Below, in pieces: positions 33,329-46,100 of a DNA stretch of 64,000 bases (position 1 is the stretch's first letter; each line of letters starts with the position of its first letter). The stretch is from Naematelia aurantialba. Its lineage: Eukaryota > Basidiomycota > Tremellomycetes > Tremellales > Naemateliaceae. Below the pieces are notes generated by a model. It saw only the letters and a program-made list of their open reading frames with translations. It was not told where the DNA came from and did no database searches. A program made the position numbers and the translations under genes. Where the stretch lies: the NCBI GenBank assembly GCA_021527695.1, contig JAKFAO010000004.1, forward strand, positions 1,281,001 through 1,345,000, given 5' to 3'.

Positions 33329-35073
33329 TTACAAGCCTGATTCCAGACCACCGAGGCCGAGATCCTCCAGCAGACCATGGTGTCCGTCTAGATCACCCAC
33401 ATTGACAACCGCCTGCAACAAATTAGCTTGAGATTCGCCAAGGATGAGGTTGTCCCACCTCGACATCCGCAATCAGGTCCTCTTGTCCGCTCAGAAGACC
33501 TCGTTTGAGACCCAGACGGCCCTGATTCGAAGTTCAGTGTGCGTGTGTAGTGACTTCTGCATAGACTCACATCGTGCCCGTCGTAAACATCCAGCACAGT
33601 TGCCACGTCGGCCAGACCATCGCCGTAACGATATGGGCTTCCTTCCAGACCGCCGAGGCCTAGCAGGTCTTTCTTTACGTAGCCGATGCCGCCCAGTAGA
33701 GGTTGATCCAGCTTCTCGACATCCTGAACTCAGTCAGCGCAGTGTTTTGGAGCAGAAAGTCCGTTCAACTAACCTCGAGAAGACCGGCAGTCAGGCTGTC
33801 CACCGCGGCAGGTGGCAACAAGTCTCGCGTCACCCTCCCAACGGCAGCGGTATGAAGGCGTTCGTTCGAGTAATCATGGCGTCCGGATGACTCTTTCTTT
33901 CCGCCCTACTCTCCGTCAGACCTTGTTGGTCTTATTGGGACCAGACTTACGAGAACTCCCAATAAGCGTTTGTTAACCCTAGCGTCGGCAACGACGCAGA
34001 GGGCATCTTGGACAACACCGTCGCGGCCATTTTCCCGACACGCATCGTTTTCTTGCAATATCGGGCTGCCGGTCGTGAAGAAGCGTTTCGTGACCTGTAC
34101 ATCCGCCTACCTTTCTCAGCAAGCAGCAGGACAGACCGTGTGCAACCCACCAGGACACACACAGTGTCTTGCAGAAGACCAAGCCTGCCATTCTCATAGC
34201 AAGGTGTACCGTCTTTGAAGAACTGATCATTGATGTAGTTCCTCTTCTTGACAGCGATGCCAATGTCGGCCTGCATTGGTAAGTCATTATACAGAGGGGA
34301 TGGTAATCAGCTCTGGCCTCACCACGATGCAAAGAGCGTCCTTGACAAGACCTTGGACGTTGTCCTTCCAACATCTTTCGCCGTCCGCGAGTCCGTAAGG
34401 ATAGCGGTAGTATGGGTGATCATAATTCACTCCATTGGTTCCGACTAGCACATCGGCCTGGGCGTAGTGTCTTTTGTCAAGACTGAGATCGACCTTCCCC
34501 TGCCGTTTTGTTCAGTGTAGATCGTGGATAACAGTATAGATCGTGAGATTATCCACAGTGTACTTACGACGATGCAAGAAGAACCAGTGACGGTACCCGT
34601 CCATCCATCCAGCCAACACTGGTTGCCATCGACAAAATTGCCGTCGTACGGCCAAGTATACCTGGGATAGGCAGCATCATCGAGGCCGAGTTCCACCTGT
34701 TAAGGTGAGCTCCCTTCTCCTGGTATAGAGCGTTTTCAAGCTCACCACATCACAAAGGGAGTCGCCGATCAGGCCGTAGCGCCCGTCCAACCAGCAAGGG
34801 GTGTTGTCGGCATACAGGCTGGTACCGTCATAGTATGTCCCGTCGAGATCGCCATTGACCTGATCTGAATCAGATTGGCACCTACGGCCGATGATGGACA
34901 CATACCGCAACGCATACTGCATCGTGCAGCAGTCCACCTCGACCGTTTTCCCAGCAGGGTGTATCCAAGTAGAAAGATCTGGCAGTCATCTGCCTCACCT
35001 TGGCAGGCATGGGTAGCGGTTTCGCCAAAGCCATCACGGAGAGAAGAGAGAACAGAACACTGAACGCGAGCAT
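33329..35073 (-). CDS. Secreted C-X13-C exon-repeat protein with Kex2-like sites (unrecognised)
   Basis: I do not recognise the family. Ten exons (35073-34906, 34859-34746, 34696-34568, 34499-34323, 34270-34151, 34094-33951, 33905-33775, 33724-33571, 33521-33459, 33412-33329) give 427 residues. Residues 1-17 form a signal peptide (MLAFSVLFSLLSVMALA). Each of exons 1-6 encodes one Cys pair with exactly 13 residues between: CWENGRGGLLHDAVC, CWLDGRYGLIGDSLC, CWLDGWTGTVTGSSC, CWKDNVQGLVKDALC, CYENGRLGLLQDTVC, CRENGRDGVVQDALC. In exons 1-5 the second Cys is two residues before the exon end, and these introns are phase 0. Dibasic sites DKR, KKR, TKR and NKR precede or follow repeats 4-6. Exons 7-10 have no such pair but contain Gly/Leu repeats (LLGLGGLEG, LEDLGLGGLESG). 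Only the exon 7/8 boundary is phase 2; exon 7 is the least certain. It is probably exported, possibly cleaved into small disulfide peptides. Confidence 0.72.
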
Positions 35074-35861
35074 TTTGGGGCTGTCTCGAAGGTGTGGAGT
35101 CTAAGTTGAGAGGGAAGATATGGTGCTCTAGGGTGAGAGGCAAAGATCGAACAAAGTAGAGCACTGGGCCGAGAAAGTAAAAGAGCAAGCGAAGAATGAA
35201 GGTCAAAGAACGACGAGCAAGTGATCGGGGATGAGGAGACTTCGAGGCCAGTATTGGCTACATATATGCTCAGGCATCGCCCGGGACGCTGTTTGCAGCA
35301 TGGTCTGGTTCGACTGGGCTGGCGCTTCCCGCCGGCGCGATGTTTGCGTGAGGGGCTGGTCTCTGGGCGCCGCTTGCACAATCGCCATCAGTAGCCTATC
35401 AATCTCCTAAAGTCAGCCATAATAGTCAGGCGATCAGGCCCTCTCCCATTATCATATGCCGGGGTTAGCAAGCGCAGTCCGCTTTATTGTACCCAAACAA
35501 GGCCGCAGGCAGTCGCCCAATGATCAACGTCTCGTCGCCACTCGTTTGGTGTCTGGGTCAAAGATCAGATCATACCACCGCTTCCCCTTCGCGGGGTCCA
35601 CTGAGTTTACCTGCAGTTGTGTGGAATGGGATCCCTAAGGCTGGTAACACATGTCTTGCGACATGCCAAATCCCTCAGTCCCGTCATCTTCCCCGTCGTG
35701 CAGACGGAAGCAAAAAGTTGCCTGGCGCGTCCAGAGTCTGCGCTGTTCCTCTCTTGTATGATTCCCGTCGTCAAGCAAGACTTTACTAGCTTCATCCAAG
35801 ACCTGCATGAGGCGACGTGCTGAGCACGATCGTTGTGGTCTCTCCTGCTCTGTTCAATATC
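35074..35861. promoter_or_regulatory. Divergent promoter region, repeat protein / SEN1
   Basis: The 788 bases separate divergent ATGs. A CATATATG TATA-like element (35259-35268) with an adjacent ATTGG/CCAAT (35253-35257) lies about 190 bases upstream of the repeat-protein ATG. No TATA is evident for SEN1. The rest shows no gene. Confidence 0.4.
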
Positions 35862-38800
35862 ATGGCGGGTGACCCAGGCGGCGGCAGCAGCAGCAGCACC
35901 AAAGATCCTCTCATCGCAGAAGTGGAGGCGGTCCTCGAGCGTCGGGCTGCATCAAACCAGCAGCCCAGCGATTCCGATTTGTTTCCCGTCTATAATTTCC
36001 TGCTACCTTCGAAGCCAGCTTCCACCTCATCCGTTTACATCAGCAATGCCAGCCACTGGTACTGCCCGCAAGCGCCGTCTGACCTACATCGCGAAGCTGC
36101 CATCTATCTCGTCTTCCTCTTTGCGTTCCGTCGCGAGGGAACATCGAAGACATGGCTGGAGGCTTTAGAACGGGTCGTGCTTGGCTGCGATAGGTGCGCC
36201 AGGTGTTTTGGAGCAGCTAGGAGAAGATTTGGGTCCCGGTGAGTGCATCGCTAGCTCCACGACTCAAGGGTCGCTGCATCAGTACATCGTCTGACCGCTC
36301 AGGTATATGGGCAAGTTCCCCGCAACGACTCGAGCAAACTTCTTCAAAGCTGTCGATGCTTGGCAAGCCCAACTTATTCTGGCAGAAGCTGCCAAGGGGT
36401 CCGATCCTGGATATGGGGACTCGGCCGTCCGCACGAACGCTTTGGCATATCTATCGTCATCTGTGATCCAGCTCCTACTAGGCGAACCGACGTTGCTAGT
36501 CAGTGTCGAGATCGCTACTATTGTGGATAGCTTCCTTCTCCTTCCACCTGGATCTCCTGCTAGATCTACGTTGACCGCCCTCGGCCTCTCGCCAGTACTG
36601 GTACGGCTTCTATCGTCATCCAACGAAGCTTTGAGGGATTTCGCCCTGACTCTTCTGCCATCTTGCTCGCGACGGCCAGTTTCCTTTGCCGAGTTCATGG
36701 ACAATGGCATCGGGTCCGAGATACAGGCACTATATATTGGAGGAGACGAGCTTTCTTTGGCAGTTCGATGGGGCTCGGTCAGTGCCCTGTTGGAATCGGG
36801 CTCTCTGTCCCCGGAAGCAGTGGAAAGGGGACTTCTGCGGGGAGAAGGGCTACATAACACGTCCGGACGCCTCATCATGTCTGTGCTCAGTGGACATCTT
36901 GGCAGTGATGCTCCGGGTGAGTCGACTTGGACATCCATGCGCTGACAATGTGTCCCAGAATTCTCGCTTTACCTATCCTCTTTTGCTGCACTCTTGCGCT
37001 TCTGTCCGAAACCCGAGATCTGGTCATTCGACCCTTCACCAGAGATGCCTCATACTTTGTTCTCAGAAATCAAGAATAACCCAGCGTTTCAGAATCTCCT
37101 GGTCCGAACGTTCCTACAGGGTCCGCCTACAGATACCCTGTCTGAGACGGTCAAGACCAACAGCAAGGGAAAACGAAAGGAGGAGGCTCAGCCTGCGTGT
37201 ATTGCATGGCTGGGTCCCTTCCTACTATCCGTTGTGGACGCTAGAGCGGCTTCTAACTCTGAGGGTCCCACGCTCGCTTCAGCAAGCGGCTTCGGCGAAG
37301 CACTTGCAAGAGTTATGGGATTCTGTCTTCAGGAGATGCAGCATTCTAGATTTACTCCTGGAACCCGAGCAGGAGTTGCCCAGGCAGGATTTGAAGTAAG
37401 TCCTATCGCTGCGACCGTGTTATATGCTAAAAATAAAACAGGCCTTGATTCTAGTTCAAGATCGACTCTGTGAAGCCGATCCTCCCTTGAACAGCTTTGA
37501 AGTGCTGCTGTCCACAAGCCTCGATCTTCACGCGAAGACTATTGCACGTATAGCCTTCAGAAGACAGGACCTGCCCTTGGCCACATGGATCGACGCACGA
37601 AACGCCGCGCAACGACTGCTCTCGCGTGTCTTCACTGTCGACGGACGAGAGTTGATGGAAAGCACTTTAGGCTTAGCCACCATCTCGTATAATGAGACCA
37701 AACGGCAGCAGAAAGCCAAGCGGGCAAAGAAGGAAGGAAAAGAAGTGCCACCGCCAACACCGGTGACCCGGCTTCACAATGCGCTGGTCCGCAAAGACCT
37801 CTGGCGCATGGCATACGGCTCTCTGGCACCCTCTGACGTCCCCGCGGTGTCCATCATGATGCACTCGATCGCTAGATTCGCTCACCTGGATAAACTGAAC
37901 CGCCACGAAGCTTGGTCTCACGCACCTCTGGCGGAAGTCGTCAACGCCGACGATTGGATCGCCGCCATTCGAGCCATTAATAACGGTCTGCAAGCGTCAC
38001 GCGAGCATTTCGGCCAAGCCGTTGAATCGGTCACCCTGCAGCCTGACCCTTCAAACCTCACTCGACTCTGGCAAGAACCCGGCGTGCCACGGGCCTCGAT
38101 TGTGCTCTTGCTGTCTCCGGTCGAAGAGATTCACAATCCCATCATCAGCTTGATCCAGCAGTCATTTGAAGACGTGGATGACCGCGGCGATTGTTTCAGA
38201 GTCCTCCTCGCGAAATATCCCTGTCAGGCCATGGATGGCTTGTGCGACTTCCTCACTTTATTCATCCAAACCGCAGCTGTGACGCCCGAATCGTGTTCGC
38301 TCGCCAAATGGCTCGTCAGGTGTTTTACCGATGTGCTGGACGTGTTGTGTCGCTCAGATGCCGATAATGACGCTCTGCTACAGTCGCCTGGCTTCCTGGG
38401 TGCCGAGGACGATGACAAAACCATGAGTCGGCGAATCACCGATCTGTGGCATCTGATGACGACTTCGTTGGCGGTGATCTTCAAAAGGACACAAGAATGG
38501 GCGCCTTGGTTCGAGAATGAGGTCATGGTAGACTGGATGCGAGATGCGCTCATTTTTGGTCGGCAAATGACGGAACATATTCGCACATTCGAAGCAGCTG
38601 CTCTGGGTGGGAACGGGAATCCCAGTGTGAACAATGTGCCGGAGTCACCTCTCAGGGTCACGCATACCGGCAAGAAACTGGTGCAGAAGCTGGAGACCGT
38701 GTTGAAGGATTTGGTCTCGTGGATACGGTTGACGGAGTGAGTGGTCGATTGTTGGGATCCATGACTGATATGCGAAGCGTTGAAACTTTGCACCAGACGT

Positions 38801-41800
38801 TCGAGCTGATCAAGACTATCCTGTCCCGGGTCGCTCGGTCTGATGCGGATCTAAGAGGTAATGCGGCACTGGAAGCAACATTACACGAAATCGAGCGCTT
38901 TTCCCGGCGCGCTGGACCCAGGTATCGCACGAGACTTTCCGATGATTTGCTATCCGAGCTAGCCGATCTTCTGGTCCCGTTCAATCTCGACGTTGTGGTC
39001 GACGATGAGATACAATTCATCAAGGCCGAGTCGCGCGCACCATCACAAATCACTCCTGAGGTTCCGATTGCGGCGACCTCAACTGAGCCAGGCGAGCGTG
39101 TGAAGCCGCCGAAACCTGTAATGAACAAGCCAAAAGATGTCAAGAACGCCTTTGAAGAGATGATGCGCAAAGCTTCTGGTTCACAGGGCTCCCAGACGCC
39201 CACGCCCAAGCTGTCGGCAAGCAAGCCTAACAGGAAGGTGATCGATGTCGACGACTTTGATGACGACTTCTTGAGCAATATTTCCGCGATGGACCTCGAT
39301 ATCATTGAGCGGAGAGCGAGGGTGTCATCTAGTACCGGAGCTCCACCTGCTGGTCCAGCGCCCCAAGCTCGTGTGGTCCCTAAGCCACATCTCGGCTCAG
39401 CCAAACCGCCTCCACGTCCTCCACAAGGCGCCAAACTGTCGATCAATGTGGTGCCCAAGCCAGCTTATCCGAAACTCTCGACATCATCGGGGTTCAAGTC
39501 ACAGTTTATGAAGGATGCCCGCCGGGAGCACAAGCTGGCTGCCATAGAAAGGAAACGAGACATTGGCGGTGTTGTACATCGACTTCCTACTGCCTCTGGC
39601 CTGGGTAGTGGTCTCGGTGCCTATCAGGGCCAGCGCCGGCCTGTTCAGCCTGTTGTCAGCTCTGGCTCGAGCGACTCCGATTCGTCTTCTGACGAGGAGA
39701 ACAAGGGTATAGACGCTTTGGTTGCGAGACAAAAGTCGCCGAAGAAGATGGCACCGGTCATCGAACGCAGGCCTGTGAAAATACTTGGTGCATCTATGGC
39801 TGATATCATTCGCGAGCGCGAAGAGCGTCAAGCCAAGCAGCATGCCATCAAGATGCGTCTGCGACCCGATCTGAGTCCGCTCTTCCGACACGTTCTTTCG
39901 TGGGACCCAGACCACGAGGGACCAATCGCCCCGAATCTCGATCAAAACATGACCAAACTAGGCCCGATCCCGACGGTCTTCAGAGACAGCCAGCATTACG
40001 AACAGGTCATGTTGCCTCTGTTTCTTCAGGAGACTTGGGCACAGTGCAAGCAAGCAAAGCAGACTGGAGCTCCGATAAATGTCGATGTCACCTCACGCAA
40101 CTACGAGGATGATTTCGTAGACATCGACGTGTCGGTGCAAGGAAACGTGCCACCTGACTTTTTTGTGAATGAGACCGATGTCGTCTGCCTGAGGCAGCTG
40201 GGCAATCCTGGAGCTGTCCTTGCGAAGGTCCAAGCCTTCCGAAAACGATTCAAGGACACTGCTATAAAACTTCGGGTCCTCGCGAAACGCGATACAAATA
40301 TGCTAGGGATGAAGTCGAAGCTTTTGTTGCAAAAGCACTTGCCGTGAGTTCAGATCGTCATCTCTGGCTGTAATCGGTTCTTACTAAACTGCTCTGAATA
40401 GGTTAAGTACGGCATTGCGAGAGTTTGGCGCCCTACGAGGTCTTCCGTATTACGAGGGTCCTCTACTACATAACATCTTGTTGGCAAGGAGTGCTCGGAT
40501 GCCTCACTTGACGCCGTACGAAGTCGCGGAGGCTCAACGTGCATACTTCGTTAACGAACCACAGGCGACTGCCATTTTAGGGGCTATGAGTGTAGAAGGC
40601 TTCGCGCTTATTCAAGGGTATGTTTCTCCGCTGGTATCTTTATTGAGCTTCTGTTTTCTTCTTTGTGGCTAACACTGTCAGCCCTCCGGGTACCGGTAAG
40701 ACAAAAACAATCAGTGGACTTGTTGGGAAGTTCTTGTCGGACCGCATAGCTTTGATACCGAGAAGTGGTGAGAAGCCGGCTAAATCCAAACTTTTGGTCT
40801 GCGCCCCGAGCAATGCCGCCATCGACGAAGTTTGCAAACGGCTCATGAACGGTGTGCCCAAGGCGACAGGTGGACAACATCTACCGAGCATTGTTCGTGT
40901 GGGTATTGAATCCTCGGTAAACATGGCCGTCAAGGATGTCTCCCTTGACAGTTTGGTTGAAGCTCGCATCAACGCTCAGGGCGCCGGTCAAGACGGCGGC
41001 GGTGAATATGCCCGGATTCAATCGGAGCTCAACAATGTCAAGGAGCTTATACGAAAGAAGCAAGACGAGCTCAACGCGGTAGTCGGCCACGACGAGAAAC
41101 GACGCCTCCTCGAAAACGAGTACCACACCCTGGTAACCAGGCGGACTCAACTTGGTCAACAATCTTCGAAAGCGAAAGATGCCGCTCGAGACGCCACGCG
41201 ACATCTCGATGCTGCGCGACGAGCTGCAAAGGATGCCATTCTGAATGACGCGGACATCATCTGTGCGACTCTTTCGGGTGCTGGACAGGAAATTTTGTCG
41301 CCCTACACTTTTGAAACGGTCATCATCGATGAGGCTGCGCAAGCCATTGAGATGAGTTGTCTGATCCCGCTCAAATATGGCTGCAAGCGTTGTATCATGG
41401 TTGGAGGTCAGCATCCTTCAGTTTTCGCGATACTAACACACATCAGATCCAAATCAGCTCCCGCCTACGACTTTCAGCTCCGAAGCTGAGCGCTTCCAGT
41501 ACAATCAAAGTTTATTCGTCCGCATTGCCAAGCAGAATCCAGCGAACATGCAGTTGCTAAGGTTGGCTGTATTACTTTCTGTGTAATCATGGCGCTGATG
41601 ACTCGACAGCATTCAGTATCGTATGCACCCCGACATCTCCGAGCTGCCTTCAAAAGTATTCTACAATGGTCAGCTCAAGGACGGGCCGGACATGGATAAG
41701 AAAACGGCTGCTGTGTGGCACGCTCGCCATATCTTCGGGCCATATCGCTTCTTCAATGTAGCTGGTCACGAGGTCAGAGCTGGCACATCTACAAAGAACC

Positions 41801-42871
41801 CAGACGAGGCTCTCGTAGCGGTCGAGCTGTATCGACGCCTGGAAGCAGACTTTGGTACCAAGGTCAACTTGGCACTGAGGATAGGAGTCATTTCCATGTA
41901 CAAGGAACAGCTATTTGAACTGAAGAGAAAGTTCAACGAAGCTTTTGGGCCGAGTATTCTGGAGCGCATCGAGTCAGTTCCACGGCTCGCAATTGTCCCG
42001 CAGCTGACTTGATCAGGTTCAACACTGTCGACGGTTTCCAAGGTCAAGAGAAGGATATCATCATCCTCTCGTGCGTTAGATCCGGACCAAACCTCAAGAC
42101 CATTGGCTTCTTGCGCGATCCGAGGCGTATGAATGTCGCTCTTACCCGCGCGAAGAGCTCCCTCTTCGTCATTGGCAACGGTCCAACGCTGGAGCGGAGC
42201 GACGAACGCTGGAAGACGATTGTCGGAGATGCTAGAGAACGCGGCTTTTTCATCGAGGTACGTGCGCTGTCCCACTTCAAAAGAATGATGCTGACAGGGC
42301 ACAGTATGGGCCAACAACCTTCTCAGCGGAAGCATCGCCGCCGCCGAAGAAGAAAGTCAAGAAAGAAAAAACAGCGGCATCGCCGAAGCCTAGAGAAAGG
42401 GTGCCGTCGTCTCCAAGGTCTCGGCCACCGACACCGTCCGTACCTGTAGATCTCAAGTCGCCAAAGGCCCTCGTCAGAGAGATGAGCGCTAGCCGCCATA
42501 CTAAGACGCCCATTCCCTCAAATAGCAGTGAGAAGAAGCGGAAAGCGGCAGATGGACCCGCCAGTCCCACCACCCGGTCGAGACAGTCGACGCCCAAGCG
42601 GAAACAGTCAGACGCTTCCATCGCAGGTTCGTCCAAAGGTACCGCTGCGAATGGGACATCTGCGCCGCCTGTCCCGCCGTATTCTGCATCCGGAATGCCT
42701 CCTCCTCAAATCCCTGTGTTCGCACAGTCAGCTATTAAGCCATTGATTGCGAAGCCGCCACCTCCTCGCGGGCCTCCGCCACCACCGCCCCCACCGCGGC
42801 CGGCCGAAGAAATACTGTTCATCAAGAAGAAAAAGGCGAGTGGGTCACTTGCTGACTTGGACGTGGTCTGA
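35862..42871 (+). CDS. SEN1: Sen1/senataxin RNA-DNA helicase
   Basis: Sen1 is a nuclear superfamily 1B helicase that ends noncoding Pol II transcription and removes R-loops. Exons start at 35862, 36303, 36959, 37442 and about 38778, with more downstream. The N-terminal SEN1_N region is long (MAGDPGGGSSSST..., RCFGAARRRFGSRYMGKFP, LHNALVRKDLWRMAYGSLAP). The helicase part shows LIQGPPGTGKTKTISGLVGK (motif I, joined across an intron), LLVCAPSNAAIDE (Ia), VIIDEAAQAIE (II), GDPNQLPPTTFS (III, across an intron), SIQYRMHPDIS (IV), EFNTVDGFQGQEKDIIILS (V) and MNVALTRAKSSLFVIGN (VI). The C-tail is basic (KKKVKKEK) and Pro-rich, a likely nuclear localisation region. All catalytic motifs are intact. Confidence 0.96.
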
Positions 42872-43115
42872 CCATCATCAGAAAAACAAGAATCGCATCA
42901 TGCCAGCAACAAGATGAGTCAGGGTTACAATTCCAGTGTTCTTTGATGCGTCTCACTGTAGACCAGAGACCCCAAAGCACCATTGTTATTGTCATTGTAA
43001 TTGAGCATTTACCGTATAATTTCAGCATTCCGCCGTACCATCGCCGGAAACCCTTCTGGCCCCAGAGCCTGCCATCATACAATCACTGCAGACTTAGATG
43101 TATGTACTGTATGTA

Positions 43116-46100
43116 TCACGAACTAGGCAAAGCGTCTTTCTCATCCGCCGTCAGCCCACTGCCTCCAGCTCCGTTGGCATGCCGTGCTGCCTTCTCCCTC
43201 TCGAGTCGCTTGCGCCGCGCTCGTTCCTCCATGTACCTTGCACGGTCCTCTTCACTCACATCTTCCAGCCTCTTCGGCGGCCTTTCCGCCCCTGTGTCGG
43301 AGCGCCTGGAGCCCCCGGAGTCAGGCGGGAGCGTAGCGGCTCGGCCCTTTTCTCGCCGCGCCTTGGCAACGAGGTACCGCTCCCGCTGCTCGGGAGTCAA
43401 GTCGTCCAGAGTGCGCTGCTTGGGCCGTCCATTCTCACTTTCACGATGTTGGGACGCACCGTTCCCCCCTCGCGCGTCGTCTCCGGGTGCAGCTCTTCGT
43501 CGTGATGGCTTACCCTCTTCTTTCGCCTGTGTGCCTGCTGGCGAGTTTGTGGCGGCCTTGCCGACACTCTCTTTGCCTCTTGGGTACGAGTTATCCCCTC
43601 CCTCCCGTGTCCTTGCTCTTGTCCCGGCATCCCTTTCACGGGAATGTTGTGAGTCTCTTGGTCGGTCAAACTTTGCCTGTATCTCAGGGGGGATCTCTCG
43701 ATCTCTCGACTTGGAGGCTTCGACCCCACCAGGCTGGCCATCCGCTCCTCGAGACAGACGCGGCATCGGTGTGGCCTCTGAACTCACAGCACCCGGAGAC
43801 GGGCGTTGCGAGTGTGCTATTGGTGGAGGAGGCGCGGCCTCCCCTCGGGCATTCACGAACTGCCACACGAAGAAGATTAGGACCAAGAGCCCCAATTGCG
43901 GGCTCACTTTTACGACGTCAGCTTCTGCCAGTGGTGTTTGCTGAGCTTGATCAGCGAACAGTGGTACTAACCAGCGTACACCAGAACGCTGAGCATGCCT
44001 TGACTGACGTACATTGCCTTTTGACTGGCATCAATCAGCACCCTGACTCAATGCTCAGTGGCCAATGCGGCGGGCAGCACTAACTCACAGCTGTGGATCC
44101 ATTGGCAGTCGGTTTGGTTGGGGACGCGCCGAGCTGGCTGGAAGGGCACCCTCCCTGGACTGAGCTTTGGCTCTTGCCTTTGCCTCTTCCTCCGCTTTGG
44201 CAAGTATCATGGCTCGTTCACGTTCTTTCTCCTTGTCCCTCCCCTTGTCCCCGTCCTTCTCCGGCCCTTTCGCGCCATCCCGCACGTTTTCTCGACCTGC
44301 AGTCTTGTCTTTGCTTGAGTCACCTGGCGCCGCTTTGCTCTTGGTAGGATCTTGTGCTCTTTCTCGTCCTGTTTCCCCTGAACGAGACGATTCCTTGCTG
44401 GACGGAGCCTTGCTGCCCTGTTCGCCTCTGGGCTCCTCCACCCGCGTAGTCGCCGTCGAGGCGCTTGAATCTCCGCTAGACTCGCTCGAGCTCGAGGTGG
44501 CTGTCCTCGCCACCGTATTTGCCTTTGATTCCTTACTACCGGCTTTCTCCTCGTCCGCCCTGCCTTGATCCTTGTCCTGGATCTTGGCTTCTTCCTTGTC
44601 TTCACCGGGTCTGAGCTCTTCCGGCACTTTTGCCACCGGTGGAGGGGCCATGATATGGTCCACATTCTTCGGCACGTTGTCCCACCAAAGTGTGTTTCTG
44701 GGATAGTACGGTTTAGGATGGAAGCCGTGCGGAAAGGGGACCAGGGACGGACGCCAACCACGCATGGTCATGAAGTAGTTGTGGTGGATGTTTTTGGTTT
44801 GCCGGGGCTTCTTCTTGGTCTTCTTCATGGCGGACCTCAGCGGGCGGTAATCACCAGCCATCAAAGGATCGTCGGCGTCCGTATCAGAGGTGGATGACGC
44901 TCTCTTCTCCGTGCTAGATGACTCGGCAGGCTCAAGGTCGATTGTAACAGTGGCAGAGGCGGCCGACGCCCCTGACGGTTCGTCGGACGTAGAAGTAGTG
45001 GGAGTCGAGGTGGAGGCAGTTGAAGCCCCAGACCGGTCAGAGCGTTGTTTGCCTTTCCCCTCCCGGGAACTGCCGTGATGTCACTCGCTGCCAATGTCAC
45101 GATGGACAGTACTAGGGCTCACCTGTCTTTTGGAGGAGCTCCTGAACCCTCGCTCTTTGCACGCCTCGCTCTCTCCGACTGGGACAGCTTTTCCCTATCA
45201 GGGCGAGAACCAGAACCTTCTGGGCTTCGCTCGACGTGAGCCATGTCGCCTTCTTTACGGTGGGAAACCTCCGGAGCACGTGCTGCTCTTCTTTGACGCT
45301 CCATCTCTTTCAGCTTCGCCATCTCCTGTGGTGTCAAGTCCCGCTTCCCTTGATCCTTTGCTGACCCTTCGCCGTTGGTTCCAGCTGAATCTGCTGCTTT
45401 CCTCTTCTCCCGCTCCCTGGATTTGAGGTGGTCAAGCTCTTCGGGAGACAAATCTCGCCTCCCCTCTGTCTCTATCCCCTCTTTGGGTTGTTCTGACTTT
45501 GCCGCTGCATCCGCCTTCCTCCTCCGGCGCGCTTTCAACTGCGCAATCTCCTCTGGAGACAAGTCTCGTTTTCGTGGGTCCCCCGTTGTCTCTTCTGGTT
45601 GCTGTGCATTCGCTACACCTTCTGACTTCCGCCTCTGCCGCTCCCGTTCTAGTTGCGCTAACTCCGTTTCGGACGGCCGCTTCCGTTCGAGAGTCTGACC
45701 GTTACCTTCCCCTAAGCGACCTTCATCCCGGATCCTCGCCGATCGATCTTGACCTCCCCCACCCCACTCGGCCCCACGAGGTGCTGCTCCGCGGCTATCA
45801 ACAGGCTCGGACTTCCGATCGGAGGTCGCCTCGGGCATATGAGAACCGCTTGCATTGGCTGCTTCATGTGAACGCCAAGTCCTGTCCTGCCATGGAGGCC
45901 AGAACAGTGCCCAAGATTCCTTCATTCGCCGTTTAAGGTCTGAAGGGAGGAGCATCAACACCACGTTGGGTCCCATGAGCACGAGAAACGCCGTTGCCGG
46001 GTCCGCGAGCAGCCACTGTGGCAAACGATTCCACAACTCATTCAGGAAGCTTGTCCCCGAGTTAAAACTGATTGGTGTCATAGGTGCCGTAGGGGGAGGA

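Noticed and set aside
33329..35073. Dikaritin/ustiloxin-type RiPP cluster
   Set aside because: The precursor-like repeats and Kex2 sites fit in part, but neighbours are an esterase and SEN1; no UstYa-like (DUF3328) or tyrosinase gene is present in the window.
42943..43944. Plus-strand 333-codon frame opposite the membrane-protein gene
   Set aside because: It overlaps a spliced minus-strand gene with clear repeats; the plus frame is Ser/Arg/Pro-rich antisense sequence.
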